This document shows, one piece after another, positions 48,566-63,300 of a stretch of DNA of 64,000 nt (its first letter is position 1; each line of letters begins with the position of its first letter). The notes beneath the pieces were generated by a model, which made no database searches, was not told the DNA's origin, and saw nothing but the letters and a program-made list of their open reading frames with translations. The stretch is from Sympetrum striolatum (taxonomy: Eukaryota; Arthropoda; Insecta; Odonata; Libellulidae). The stretch is from contig OX388345.1 of assembly GCA_947579665.1 (NCBI GenBank), positions 65,835,454 to 65,899,453 on the forward strand, written 5' to 3'. Both the position numbers and the translations under genes were made by a program.

Positions 48566-51500
48566 ATAAGCAAGCGCAATTCAATTAACGACGTATGCAA
48601 GAAAGTGAACTAAAATGTAAGGAATATTAAATAATGAATACATTTTCATTAATAATAACATGTTATAAAGATTATTTGTATTCATGCAGATGTAATTTAG
48701 GGTTAGAATTTGTTCCCGTTTTACGTAACTGGTAAATATAAACTAGCTAGATATCCAAGATAACAATATGCATTTAAGGACTCAATCTGCATTAAAAACT
48801 TTCTAGTGATATTTACTTACAAAAAAGCTTTTAGCTTATGGTCCATGACGTTGGCGTGGTTATCAACGCTAAGAAGTCTTATTTTTTAGAGCGATAGCTT
48901 CGAGTCATTCCTACATGTTTCAATTTTGTCGATATCATAGCTGAAATACAATATTATTCTAATAGTTATGTTTTAGATTTTAGTATTATTTCCAAAATGC
49001 AATTTATAATTTACCATTATAGTATAAACTCTAAATGTGTTCTGTCCCAACTTTGTTGAACGCCATTGAAATTAAAAACAATAAAACTTTGTATTTTCCA
49101 CTACATTTATTGAAACGACCAGAATCGATCTTTGCGATTATTTCCAGGTCAAATTTTTAATTTACCATAATGGCTGATCCTGATAGTCTTGTGAATTTCA
49201 ATTTGTGGGTTCAACTTTGATAGATAGGTTGTAGATAGATAGATTGACGCTTTATTGCAGAGGGTAGGCCCTAGGCTAGGTTACTTTAAATTAAATGTTC
49301 AAAAGGTCAATTTTAAAAGAGGCAAATACTTACAAAACGAATGTGGGCATCTCTTCCACCCAACTACTTATGTTGATACTAAGTGTACAGAGATAAAAGT
49401 AAAATGAAAGATTACAGTGTGAGGAAAAATCTTTGCTAACTTATGTTAACAAAGAAAACACCCACATTTCAGGAAAACGCCCACACGGAAGGGGGTGAAA
49501 GTAATCCGCGAAAACACAGTAAAAATTATAATGTTGTAAATCTACTGTGAATTAAACGTTCAAAAGGTAAATTTTAAAAGAAATTACTTACATAACAAAT
49601 GAAATTAAAAACCTCAGGATAACGATAAAGGATAAATTAATCGCAAGAGCATTTTCTAATCCTAAAATTAAGGTTATCTAACGTTCAATAATAATCATAA
49701 TTTCAGCCATACGCATTAGTAAAATAAGCTCTTGTCATATCGGATAACATATTTCGCACAACGTATTTTATAACATTTTACCTTGTCTATAAGAGAGTGA
49801 GAGATGTAGAGAAAAATACTGTTGATAAGATATATATTAATAGCAACTCGATGTCTGCTTCCATTGAAAAAAGATGACTAGAAACAAAAGAAAAATACCG
49901 GAAAAAGTAAATGCTATTATTCTCATTTGTCTTGATACTTATTCCTTAAAATAAACTTGTATCTTACGAAAATGAGGCGAGCTATTTCAGAGTAAACATG
50001 ACTAAAAAGCGGTAGACATTTATAGCGCTGTAGGTAAACCTTTTTGAAACAAAAAACTGTTTACTTATTCAGTGAAAATACCATGCAAGTTTATTTGGAA
50101 TCTGTACAAATGAAGAAGCTGAGAAGAGATTTTTATCTTGCGCGTGTACAGTATATTGCCCTGTAAGTTTGGCTGCCGTTTTAAAGTTTTATAACTCTGG
50201 GAAAAAAATAGGTTTGCAAAATATGGGTCCGACTGATACTTTGCCAAAGAGGTACATGAGATAAAACGCCAATAATGGGCTTATATGTAAGGAACTTATG
50301 TTTACCGAGGAGTGTCAGCTCAGCAGCACGTGCGGTGTAGCGATAAATAACAGATAATTTTAGGCAAAGTCAATGCCTGCGCGTCCTTGTCGAAGGGGAA
50401 AATTTTATTCAAGGTTCCCGATAATACAGGCCGAAATAAAATTCCCGTTTGTTTTCTATTTTCACCCCAACCGCTTTCAAGGCAAATTTCTCCTTTTTTC
50501 AAATCAACGCGTACTTTTTAATCTCGCTCGGGCCAGTGGCGTCCACACAAAAGGGCACCACCCAGGGCGGGCAAGGAAATATCGCAGTGGAGTCGGTGTC
50601 TCACGTCGTTGGGTCTCCTCCCGTCCTTGTATGGTTCGCGATAAAAGGTTTTAACACAGAAGGCCATGATTCATTGGTTGTCATTCGATACCGGGTGTTT
50701 GCCGGGAGAGAGCCCTTCCAACAATGGCAGACATCAAAACAAAGGCAGGAAACAGTGTAATGACTGAAAATGAAATGCAAGCGAGCCAACCTTGAAAATA
50801 AAAATAAACGTCGATCCCTTTAGAGGACGTGAAAAATGAGTGTCAGTCATGTGGGCTGTACGGGAGTAGGCAATTTCAGGTGAAAAGGCTACCTGCACAA
50901 CTCTCTTTGGTGATGCGACGCAAACGAACTCGTGTGCACGCAAACATGCACGAATGAATGAAGGAGTACGATCTAAAAATACGCAAGTAAATGCGAATGT
51001 CGGTTCTCTCTCCATGAGCGAATGTCGAACTTGTCTCCCTAGGTTGTTTGATACGGGTCTCAAGAGAATCCGATTTTTTCGTTTATAAATGTAAGCCATT
51101 CATTGGTAAAGTTACGGAACGCATCCGAAAATGTTTAAATAGAAATACAAGCATTCGATTAAGGTTTTAATTTCATTCATTTTTTTATTTAAATAGATAC
51201 GTAAGTGTTCTGTTATCAGTAAGTTAGCGTGTCTCACTATTCTCTATTAAATTCTATATATTTTGGTACCTTACCCCACCCTTTATTATTTTCTAATGGT
51301 ATATTTCTGCAACTTCCTCTTTTTGATTTTATCTTATTATTTTCTGTAATTTTATTTTAATGTATTATCTTATGTTTTTTTATCAAATATTTATTTATTA
51401 TTTAAGATGTCATTGCAAGTTGACCTTCTGTCCATGTGGCAATGTTTAAGGGGAACATAAAAATGAATTTAAGCCTGGCATTTGCCCAAAGACGGGAGGG

Positions 51501-51854
51501 AAACCCCTCAAAAAACCTCCCGTAGGCTGTACAGAATATATTATTTTTTCATTGTTTACTATTGAAAATTTTCCTGTTTCTGATTTTATTTTATTATTCT
51601 TTCTTCTAATTTCGTTATAGCACTACTTTTGTGATTTCCATTTTATACACAGCTTTCTTTTACATCTTTTAATTTGTACTATCAGTCGGTTTGAGGTTTT
51701 TTTCGCTTATCTTCTATGTGGGTGTTTTCCTGCTGCGGATCTTTTGTTTTCCTAAGAAAACCTTAGGTTTTTTTGACACAAATTCTAAATTTTTCCTCTC
51801 TAATTCTATTCACTTACGAAAAACTTTTTGTGTATATAATATAGGTAATTGATG
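48566..51854. other. no gene seen; minor repeats
   Basis: A direct repeat of about 50 bp lies at 49290-49345 and 49552-49605 (shared words GTTCAAAAGGT and AATTTTAAAAGA), around the block 49474-49509 that also occurs at 35189-35225. A hairpin CGGGAGG/CCTCCCG lies at 51494-51524. The GC-balanced part 50360-51060 has open frames on both strands without recognisable protein. Confidence 0.4.
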
Positions 51855-52235
51855 AAAGGTTAGATGGAAGAAGAGAATTCTCAGTCTCAATCTCGCCTTA
51901 ATAAAGAACCTTATAGACCATTTACGTTATTTAACATGCTTTGCCTTTGTCTTCTCGTAATCCTTTCCCTCACATTCTACCCTCAATTACATCCTTTAGC
52001 AGCACCTCTCCTCTAAAGATTTGACTCTCTCATTTCCTCTCTCGATGCATAATTACTTTAATTAAAATCCTCTCCTCCTCAACCGTTTCCAACACATCTG
52101 CGTTTATTTTACAACTTACCCAACTTACCTTTTCTATTCATTACCACACCCACATCTCCAAGATCTTCAAATTTTTTATTTCCTCATTTCTTATGATCTT
52201 TGTTTCAAATCCATATTTCGCTCTTTTACTGATTA
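51855..52235 (-). pseudogene. LINE reverse-transcriptase C-terminal remnant, copy 2
   Basis: On the - strand this reads, in one frame, KYGFETKIIRNEEIKNL, LEMWVW, EKVSW, NADVLETVEEERILIKVI, HRERK, then GEVLLKDVIEGRM and a basic tail. It is the same C-terminal region as 48085-48565 and begins further upstream in the protein, with the ET..I, LEMW.WRR and SW landmarks of insect non-LTR elements. Stops lie after LEMWVW (two) and at 52030-52032, where TGA stands at the conserved Trp codon of the RKW motif. The remnant is dead and lacks the polymerase domain. Confidence 0.8.
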
Positions 52236-53819
52236 TTATTCGGTTTTAAAATTAATGAATCAAATAAATAATGGTTGAAATAAAATTCTCATATGATGAA
52301 GCTCTCCTGAAAATTTATTATCCGAACTCTGATATAATGAATTTACCGGTATCAATTAATTGCAGGAATTAGGGTATAATGCTCAACGGTGATAACCAAA
52401 ATTAACATTTAATGATAGAGTATAACGTGTAAGTTATGAGAAATTGATTTATATACTAATTACGCATAAAATTAAAATCACCCGAATGACAGCTTGACGA
52501 TCTAAATTAGGTCATCTCACTGGAATAGAAGTGTTGTGGACTTTATATTTTGTGTCGCAGTACATTTGTGAGGATTTTGCGACTGACCGACATGATACTT
52601 CCTTTTATTCTGTAATATTAATGATTCCTAAAAATCACTTTATTTGATAATGTATGTTTTTAAATTGCGTATAGTATTTTAGGGTAATATAATATCAAAA
52701 CAGGTACCTCCCCAGTTCATTTATTAGAATTTAGTGCGTAAATTTTAATGACTCTTGGGGTATAATTTGTTATTGCGCCGAATTGAAATGGTTAAAGATT
52801 TGAAAGTGGATCGTGAATTGAAGGTTAGGATTCTTTGGTAATATCAAGTATAGAGTAAAAAAGAAATTCAATGAGTGATATTAAATTTTATTTGGCTAAA
52901 TCAGTAAATTTGTAATGATACTATGAAATAGTTAAGTCTAAAAAATTTCATAAAGAAATCCGTGTCTTAAAAATGTTCTAAATGTATGTATACTAGGGTA
53001 GCAAAAATACTAGAGTATAGCAATTAAATTAGCTCTCCATATAGATACGGCTTGTATATACCTATTTGAAGATAAGATCAACGAAGGAGCTATATAGTAA
53101 TTACATCATAAGGTAGTATGTGCTAGCGAAAAGAAAGTTGCAATGTATTCGTCCATTATGAAAGATTTCCTATAAAAGGAGGAAAACACATCAAAATGGA
53201 ATACTTTTTCTGATTATTAAAATCGATAAGACTTAATCATAACGTTGTAATGATATAAGTTAAAAACCTTATAAATTTAAAGCATAATATTACTCTCTAA
53301 TTCTTCTGATTCTATATTTAAGTCGTCATTTGGCTCCCGTTGCAATTATAGTGTCGTAATAGTGTTTTGGTTGCATAACCGAGTCGCCCCATTTGAAAAT
53401 GAATTACTCCTGCTTTTGAGGAATCTCTGAAGAAAAGAAAATCGAAATAAAAGAAATAGTACAATAAAAATATTGTGTAGAAATTACAACGTGTTTTCTT
53501 ATTTCATTATGACTTTCCACGAGGTACGGCCAGAAATTATCGATGAAGAGAAATTATGGATTTATCCATCTCCGATGAATTTTCTTTAGTAATTCGTTAT
53601 TAATATTGTTATTATTAATTACACATAACGATGGCCTTCCATTCTTTTCACTACTGCTTCTCATACTTTCATGAGATCTACTGTATCATAGCCTCAGATT
53701 ATCTGCATTTAGGTCATTTTTTGCAGTAAAAACGGTCTTAAAACATTTTTCTCCAAGAGCGTGCATCTGAATATCCAGATGTTTCTTGCCATCTCTTCTC
53801 AGGAGATAAAAACGTTGGA
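52236..53819. other. AT-rich stretch, no gene seen
   Basis: No coding frame or recognised repeat. Confidence 0.45.
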
Positions 53820-54420
53820 AATGAAGAGTCAAGCTCATTTTCTTTCGCTGACTGCGAAAGATTTTATTCCCCGAACGCCCTTATTCCTCTTCTGCGTAGG
53901 ATGAGTTTATCCCGCTCCTTATCTCTCCTTCCTGCCCGCATTGGGGAGGCTGCGAGAGGTGGTCAGGGAACCCTCACGTCGTAAGCGAATTTCCCCAAAT
54001 AATATCGAAAAATCGATAACAACGCAATAAGTTATGATCAAAGCCTAATAAAGGAGTCCACTGCCGCAGAAAAATCGAGTTTCCACTCCGCGAATGCCCC
54101 CTAGGAGTTCGTTTCTGCGTACGAAGCACATTCGGGAACGCGAGTTATGGATTTTATTAGGCAAATTGGAAATTCTGTTTTCATTCGATTATGCATAACG
54201 GCTTATTTACGTATATACGAGTTCGTTTCGTTTTTCGGGGAGTTATTTTTATTTCAAACGTTGGATTTTCGTTCATTAATCTGTATCGCTGGATGCTCTT
54301 GACGTATAATTTTCCGAGCATTGGAAATTCCCAGGGTTAAATTCATAACTGGCTCGAGGTTCTCCGAGCTTTAATATCGGGCCCCTTCTCAAAACAAATA
54401 TTCGCCAAATGAGATGAAAA
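53820..54420. other. GC-balanced island, possible regulatory DNA
   Basis: Richer in G+C and CpG than the flanks; contains TTAT/TTTACG homeodomain-type words (ATTATGCATAACGGCTTATTTACG region, 54188-54211) and no long frame. Candidate enhancer or conserved non-coding DNA only by texture. Confidence 0.2.
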
Positions 54421-57400
54421 TAGATGAAAGCGATAAGCTTTTGGCTATCAGTCGATGTTTTGTTTAATTTCCGTTATTAATCTCCTGATGGAAGAATCGA
54501 ATCATTCGTATGACGTACTGTTTACCTTTGTTTTTATGTTACGCTAGCGTTCAGTTTAATTATATATCCGTCATTCAGTCAGTTAGAGTAGGCTAAATCT
54601 TTACTCGGGTAGTATGAAAAATACTTCGAGAGTTTGGAATTTCGCTGAAAAGTTTTGTACTTTACCGCTGGTGGCTGATCACCTGAAACCAGCAGCTGGT
54701 GCACCTATTTAATAAAGATTTTAAGATTTCTAGTTGTAAACTTTTGTGAGTAAATAAAACACCTGCTTGGTAGTTAAAAACATCTATTGAATGAAATTAG
54801 TATAGGCCTCTGAAGTATTTCAGTTCGAGCCTTAGAGATTCTTAGAAAACATTTTTTTTCACGAAACATTTTCCCGCAAAACTTTCCCGTAGCAGTAAGT
54901 TCCGCCGCTACGGTAGTAATTCTCATTTACCCGCCATTCATATTTACATACAATTCTCAGACTTCACGTACGAACAGGAGGAATGATTTCTATCTGTCGA
55001 GTTCGTTATCTATCGTAAGAACCGAAAAAAAAATTCGTCAACAATTTCACTACACTCATTACTACAAAATTATTTTTCTATTCATTAAATTACTCCTCAC
55101 TCCATCTTTATATTTTTACTATGGTAATACCTAACAAAAGTACAGTTCTAAATTACCAAAGGATACTTTCTTTTGATTATATGATTAGGACGTTAAATTT
55201 GACAAAGGTAATAGTCCTTTTTTCAAATTAATTAAATCATTGATTATGTATTTGTTTAAGTATTATCGATGCTCCATTAAGCTCATGTTCGAATAAAGGA
55301 GGCACTGATTTGTAAAAATGGTTCAGTCCAAGGCTTTGACCATAAACAATTTTCCTTAGACTGTGCTTTTTAAATTTTTTATTAAAACCTAAATTCCTTC
55401 CCGTTAATTGAGTCCACCTAAAAGTATGTATTATATTCCTATAGAAAATGCTGACGAGGTAGTTTGGTGCTTGCTTAACTGCTGGATTATTGGTTACCTA
55501 GATAGTTAGATATCATTTAGGAAGGATTCATAAGTTTTTGATTGTGAATTAAGGCTATGAAAATTTATGCTAGGTCATGAATCGGCAAAAAGTGATGTTT
55601 GCCGTTTAAAAAAAATAGTTTCTGAAATAATAATTACCTTAGATAAATCTTGGATTGAACTCTATTAGGAGGAATCCATTTTCCATAATACTCTATATCT
55701 GGATAATTTGAATTTCGTTGAGAAAAACAATGTGAGAGGTTAGAATAAAAAGAGGGACCTTTACTTTTATGGTTGAATATACTCGGAAATGACACCGAGT
55801 TCTCATTGAAAATAAACCAGTTCAAGAGCACTCAAAAACAAGGAAAGAGGAAACCTCGGTCGCAAAATCCTGGAAAGCGCATTGCGTATATCATTCAAGT
55901 TTTATCTCTTCTCAGAAGCACAGAATACAACCGCAAACTATATTTGAGAGTCGCAGGAAACCATTTTTTGAAGATAAGACTTCGTCAACATTTACATATT
56001 TTGCGGGATTCATTATTCTATTCTTGTACTAACTTTTAAGTGAATTATGCTGTCGGGTTCATGTTTATTTCATCATGGGTTTTTGTAACAGAATATAGTC
56101 TGGACTGTTCTCTCTCTGAAATAGTAATTGTAATACAAACTTTGTAAATTTTTCTGAATTTATCTTATTTTAATTTAAAGAACAGTATTTTTCTCATATT
56201 TAAGTTTTAACTTTGAAAAATGCCTTGTTCCGAAGTTTTTTTTTGTTTAAGTTTCGCTCGCGTCAGCAAGACCATCGAAATCTTATTTTACAGAAATTTT
56301 GCTTTAAATAAGAGTTTCTACGTATTATAATTTTATATATTAATTTTTCTTATTTCGCATTCTCTCATCTATTTTTACAACGATTAATCTCAAACATTTA
56401 GACTAATTTTTTTTAAATTTCTAATTCCTCTGTTTACTTTTGACTTTCTTGAAACATGGTTACTCTATTTTATGTACCATATCCTTCTGATTATTATTGA
56501 AGTTGTTCTTTTTGATGCCTTTGGTTGTTATTTCAGTAAGATTCATATTAGGGAATATATAAAAAAATTCTAAATTTTATTAGATATATGTTAATTCATT
56601 CGCGTATTTAAAACGATTAAAATGAGCATTGATTTGATTTAACGAAAATTAAAATTTTATTTTTGAGAATGAAACTTTCAACATGTAAATATACAATTTA
56701 TGAAGTCAAAAGATAATCAAATTCTGCTTGCTTTGAAGCATGTCCATTTTGAAATGAAGATTTGACAAAAGATGTCTCGAGTTCCGTTATCAAACCTCCT
56801 GCAGTTTTCAGATGATCCCACCTTCCTTCGATATTTTACCTCTTTTTCCGATAGACTATTATTTATGAGCACTCTACCTTGTTATTCCCTCAGCGTACGG
56901 TGAACTCTATAATTTCTTCTTTTTACATTCGCGCCGATGACATTTCTCATTTCAGTCATAGGTTGATATTTAAAGGTAAAAACTTTCATTAAAATTGTAT
57001 TCAATTTCAGATCCAAAAGGCGCATGTTCCCCTAAAATTTTAATGAAAATTCCAGTTATCTCTAATTTTTTTCGGGGACTTCGGATTCCGATTGGCTCTC
57101 TTCCAGCGCATGCGTATCAGCACCAATGTGCCAATGCGATGTATTTTATTGAACGCTTGACCAGCTACATTTTAATGAATATAAAAAACGCCATTTTATT
57201 TTATTCGCAAAGTACGTAGCTACTCACCTGCAAGCATAAAGTAGCCTACGCTGCATAATACTATGTAAATTTAAAAATTCAAATTTATCTCTCTCTATCG
57301 TCAACTAATTTACAAAACCCTAATAATTTACTAAATGTTCACGATTAATTCGTTTCTCATTCCATTTAAGGTTTTTATGCACAATATAGAGTAACAAGTA

Positions 57401-60400
57401 TATTTGTATTTTATACTTTGTTCACTATCAGATACATCAGAATGATCCAATCCACGGAATAGAACATCTGCTATGTATTTTTCACTTTGAGTGGAAGAAT
57501 ATTCTATTTTTAATACGGTAACATCAGCAAAACTTTACGTCCATCTACTGCAGTTTTACTTTTCAAGATAACCTCGTTCATAGGATGCCAAGAGCCTAGA
57601 TATCAAGTGGTAATTGAAAAAAATGTGAAGCAAAGGATGTACTATCTGAATTTTTTGTATATCTTGATATCCTCTCTAGGATTTATTATCTCTGGATCTC
57701 TTGCATTAACAGTAATTGATTATTTAATATTTTTATCAACATTCACTTCTGTGAATCAGTTCCAGCTCTTTGCAAAAAGTGTTTTACCTTTCTCTATATT
57801 CAGCGATTGAAGTCATGTCATATCTTACTTATTTCATTGCTACAGCCTTAAGTGATTAATGTCAGAAAGTGTTATTTCCAATTTTGAGCGGTAGTTAGTA
57901 ATAGGGAAGATTGCAGTAGATTAATCTGGAAGATTACATAAGATTTCAGCCCAGGATCAAAAGTGTAGCTATATTGTTAAATGGAATAAAATAAAACCTC
58001 ACGGAACGGAATTTTTATCTTCCCGTACATTATTTTAATTTTTAATACGGTTCCTTAAATCTACTTACCTCTAAATTTCATCCGCAAAACTACTGAGAAA
58101 TATTTTTAGATTTTCTAAAAATCACTGAATCAACGCAAATGCAACTGATATCCAGAAAAGGAAAAATATTTCGGAAGGTTAGGTAACTTTAGAATTTTTG
58201 CCAAGAACAACCTAAAATAAACGAAAATAAGTATCATTAATCAGCCTAAGCAGTTATTTTAAAGATAAATAATTGAATTGATATAATCTTCAGTCGTAAA
58301 TCATTTTGATTCAGTTTTGAATTTTCTTTCTCGATATAGTGGAAGAGACAACTTAGGGAACTCCTTTGATCACTATGATAAACGGCAGGTCAAAACTCCT
58401 CTTAAAATTTTCGCTAGGGAATAAAATATTAATACCTCAACCTCAAAGTAATTTAAAGTTTGATGCGGTGATTGCGTGGGTCTGAAGTCATTAGCCTAAT
58501 GGAAGATGGAAATTTACAGAGCCGTTTCTTCCACTGTGAAAACTTTTGAGTCAGATTTTGCTAAAGATAAAGTAATAGGAGAAAATGGACATTCCCGTCT
58601 GTTACGCTGCCACGCCAGTGCTTAAATTAGTTATCAAGATATATTTTTAGATTTAATATACGACAGCTCTCAGGTGTTTCCACGGAGACAAGTTATCAAC
58701 GCGTGAAAAGAATAACAGGCACTTCCGCTCCCATCTCTCTCCCACGCGCTTCGATGCGACGCAGTTAAAAAATCGACCAATGATTTCCCGTAAAGATAAC
58801 AGCATGAATTAAAGGTTCATTGGCAGAGGAGGTAAAGACCATGTGTCAAAAATATGTTTTTAATATACCAATCTCTCGATATTGAGACATTTTTCGCATT
58901 TCAACTTTTCATCCGAAAACAAAAATATATGGTATACTTCCTGATTTTGATCCATTAATTATGATTAATTAGATTATCAGGCATCAGTCAGATTCCTTTT
59001 CATTGTGGGATATCAGATTAAAATTTTCAAATTACTTATTCAAATCAAAAAAAGAGTATGTAAAGAAATACATTAAAGAGTGAAACGTAGACATACCCTT
59101 TTCTCCATTATAAGAATATTAGTCCAGTCAAACAAAACATAAAAAAGGGTCCGACCTTGCAATGGCCGATTTTTTTAAATGTTCTTAGGACCTATACCAG
59201 TAGTATTTAACCGATTTTTCAGCTTCGAAAGACCTGTATGGACTGAGCAATGCCCAAAAAAGTAGTGAATTCTGTGAACTTCTTTCAGTTTTTGCTCAAT
59301 ATCTTCTAAAGTATGCATTTTACAGAAAATATTGTTCAAACATTTTGAAGTATGATAAAGTTTCCTATAATTTAAATTTAAATTCAACTCCATAGTATAT
59401 ATACTAAAAACAGACATTCACTCATATTCAAATACCTATAAATAAATAAAAAGAACGGAATAGCAATTTTGTTTTGTAATTACTGCTTTACATTGCTCTT
59501 GACCTCAATCTGATATTAGAACGTACGTACTCTTGATGAGAATGCAGAGGAAAAACATTTTAGCATTTATACCCTTATCTAAATATTTTTCCTTCTTTAT
59601 ATATAAAGCCGTAACTACATCTTATATTTAAAAGATGTATATTTACCATAAGCATTTTATTATTGTAATTATTTTCTACTTACCTCTTCTTGAGTAAAAA
59701 TACTTCCTAAAATTACATATGCATTACTATTGCTTGATCCATGCCGATGAGAAGCTCTGACAGAGAGCCTTGGGAGAGGCTCTCACATCACCAAATATCA
59801 TTTCTAAAAAAATGATGTTTTTTAATTTACGAGACACTTCTTTCTTTCTATAGAGTAATTTTCTAAAGAGAACACTTTGTTCTCAATTCAACCTTGCACC
59901 ATTAACACAACTTTTCTATTTAAGCTTCTAATTATATTCTCGTGTATATTAAAAATATTCTTGTATAGACATTACGCTCGAAAGATTTATCTTTAGCAGG
60001 AGGTTTTTCGCTCTCAAATCTGTGGCTTATCATCCATATATCAATACTCAAGTAATCATTGACTCTTTATTCTGAAAATTTTGTTTGTAAATATTGATAA
60101 TCGCCAACAATATTTCCTAGGTTTAATCAACATGATAACACTACAAATTTTGCGATCCTTTGCATAAGGCTGATAATAGGCGAATCTATTTATACTATTT
60201 ACCCATATTTTTTCATCGAATTACTTGCTTTGAATATATTTTAGGGAAATTATTAAATTATTTTAGGTAAGGAAATCTGGTAGCAGAGGATAAATGTTTA
60301 GCTCGAAATTTATTCACTTAATGTGGACGCATCTTTCTTTATCAAGCAATTCATTTCAGATTCCATTCTTAAGTATCATAAATTTCAACTTCCCTTATTG

Positions 60401-63300
60401 TAGAATAAGGAAAGCGGCTGCTGATGGTTATGTTATATATAAACAACAATATTCCCTTATTGTATTGATGTTTCTGTTTGTATAAGACAGATAATTCATC
60501 ATTCAGTTGTTTTATATATCCGGCACAATGTGGTTCCGCACGAAAGCTCTAAGTGTACCTTCAGAATTATGAAAGTTGCCAATTTCATTAGTGTGGTATC
60601 AAACATCCAAGATATATTTTCGTATATTTCACGAATTTTCACTGTTATTACTCAAAGTATCATGCTGCAATTACTACCTCCTTTATGAAAACTTTTGGTG
60701 ATTAAACTAATATAGTTTTAGTATAACCTATCGCGAAAGATAAGTGTGTTCCCATGTAGATTATCTACGAACGGTAGAAAGGTAAGGAAGCTTTGATTAA
60801 AGGTTCGAAAACTTTAGAAAAAATTTAAAGGCTTAGAAAGTCATTCATTCATCAGTCAGTCAGTCATTTAAACGCAGTTTTCAAATTTCCTGTTATATTC
60901 TATTAATTCTCTTACCATTTATGGAGAGTTCATCGAATACCCCCTCTCCGGAAGTAGAACTTGTATTCATTCATTCCAGTTGGCTTCAATAAGAGAATTT
61001 GTTTCAGAACGAGTGACTGAACGCAAGTTCCTTAACCGTATCCAATAAGATAAAACGAAACTAAGCTCGTCAAATTCGCGCATTACTGAATTTCCAAGAA
61101 ATGCTTTTTGCTGGTGTTGGAGCGATTTCCAATGTTTTCCTTGGAAACGGGACGATGTCTCAAAGCTGGAAAAGAGATTATTAACTTGTTACACATCATA
61201 TCCATTTCTGAATTAAACTGGCTAAAATTCCGTGGAATGTAATTTAACTACATGCATCTTAAGTATTAACCCGACTCATACCTGAATTTTACTACTGAAA
61301 GTCTCTTACAGAAACAAGTTATTTCCATCACATCTGAAAATCCGCTACCTAACTACAAAGCGTACCAGATAGGTTCTCGTTTTCTTCATTTTAGGTTCTT
61401 GGTCAAAATGAAATATGTTAGTCATTACTGAAGTGGCACCTCGTTTTGCAAAGTTGATACATTCTGGATTCATCTTTGTTGGTCAATATCTTCTTTGGGT
61501 GAAGTAAAATATCCTACATGACCCCAAAACAAAAAATTCACATAGATACTGACAAAAAAACTTCTCTATTTTTTACAAGGAAGAATAAGCAGCTATCTTA
61601 AGGTTTCGTTTAGTGACATCTTTATGCATGCGTACTCACGAGCAACGAAATAAATTACTTAGCGTTTTAATCCATTTGAACCAATTTTATTCGCTCTTAA
61701 CTCCTAGGAACACAATTTGTATTTTTCTCGATTTTCGTTAATTACACGAATAGTTTGCAATACATAAAGAAAACTCGATTCAGTTTCACTCCAAAAATAC
61801 TTGAGACAGGTTAAAGTAACAGATATTCCGATTTTATTTAATTCATTGGTAAAGTTTTTCTGAGGTCTTTGGTGAAATAAAATTGTGACTGTCTTCCTAG
61901 CATTTTATAAGGAAGGAGGGTATAAAGATTGCGGCGTTTAAAGTGACTTCTTTGTTTTAATTTGTTTCTTCGTAACCTGCATATAATTCTGTACTTCCTG
62001 AAATTGCTTGCTATTATTAAATTCAATTCCATGGTATCTACCATCTTTAAGAGGCTGTTGTTCGTTTTAGTTCTGAATTGTTCCATTTCGTTGCAAATTT
62101 TTAGCTTGTCATTTGTCATCTCTCTTTGACCTAATATCGGAAATAATTTTTTGAGCGCGTATTATGTTCATCACTGATTTACATTTACTAATAGTACATA
62201 CCACACTGTGGTAGGACTATTCCTTAAAGAATGTGAATACCGGATAATATGATAAACTTATGATTTGGTACACCTCGTTATATCTCTCTCTCTTACTCTT
62301 GTATATGTTAAGATTATATCATATTTGACCTGCATCCAAAGATGGCGAAATTAACGCCTTGATACAGTTTTATACACGTTTATTAACTTTAATAAAACTA
62401 GTTGCTGTAAAATCGTTAAAACATCGAAATATCGAATAGAAATATATTATATCGAATAAATATGGTATTTCGCACGAGGGAAAGAGAGACTAAGAGCAAA
62501 ATTTCAGGAGTAGAGTAAAAATAAATTGACCGCTTAAGAGCATATTTTCTGGTAATTTAATGTTACAAGAAATTTAAAAGAGATTGTGATTAGTTACTAT
62601 TAAATTACAGAAATGATGTCCTAGGAATACCGTTTTTTCTGACAGCGACACTATCTATGAGAGCGACAAACATGAACATGCTTTGGCATAGTCACAATAA
62701 GGTATATTGTAGATTATTCACGAAATATCTTATCGGAACCCTATTTTTTCGACGTATCAATTAACACGTTTGACACAAAGATTCCAAAACCATGGTCATT
62801 GAGTTAAAAATATCGTGGAATTTTTTATTATTCCTTTTTGAGTTCCACTAAAAATCACTTTAGTTTAATCTACTTTTTTGAGTTCTCCATTATTGAGTTT
62901 CGCCATACATCTCTAGAAAAAATGGCTATCGAATCCCGCTAAATTTTACGTTCAGCAAAAGTTGAGAGCTCTCATATTTTCCTTTTTGACATTTGCTATT
63001 GTGACAAAGAAATATTCCACATTTTTGCTATTTGAGAAAGCTGTTATTTGTAGTTTAGCCTAGAGGTTTCTATCGATCGCTTCATCTAGCCGTCCAGTTC
63101 CACCGTTTCACTACATTCGCAAGTGGAGTAGTTACCAGTTTAAACCTCTCTATGAATCATTTTCCCGTTCAATAGAGTTTTCGTCTTCATTGTTTATAAA
63201 ACTGTTTATGTGTAGAAATCAATTTTTCAAATGTATTCAATCTAATCACAATGATCAAATAACCTATACTTTGGATATAATGCTAACTTAGCAAGTTAAG
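54421..63300. other. AT-rich stretch, no gene seen
   Basis: Nearly 9 kb without a credible coding frame. Open frames at 55773-56039, 57607-57810 and 61838-62119 (- strand) are AT-driven with Lys/Asn/Ile/Phe-rich composition. No terminal repeats, arrays or RNA genes were recognised. Confidence 0.4.

Noticed and set aside
50373..51099. Overlapping frames on both strands
   Set aside because: Frames on both strands are equally open and lack protein-like pattern; balanced composition alone explains them.
55773..62119. Several AT-driven frames of 60-93 codons
   Set aside because: Lys/Asn/Ile/Phe-rich, no start context, no motif.
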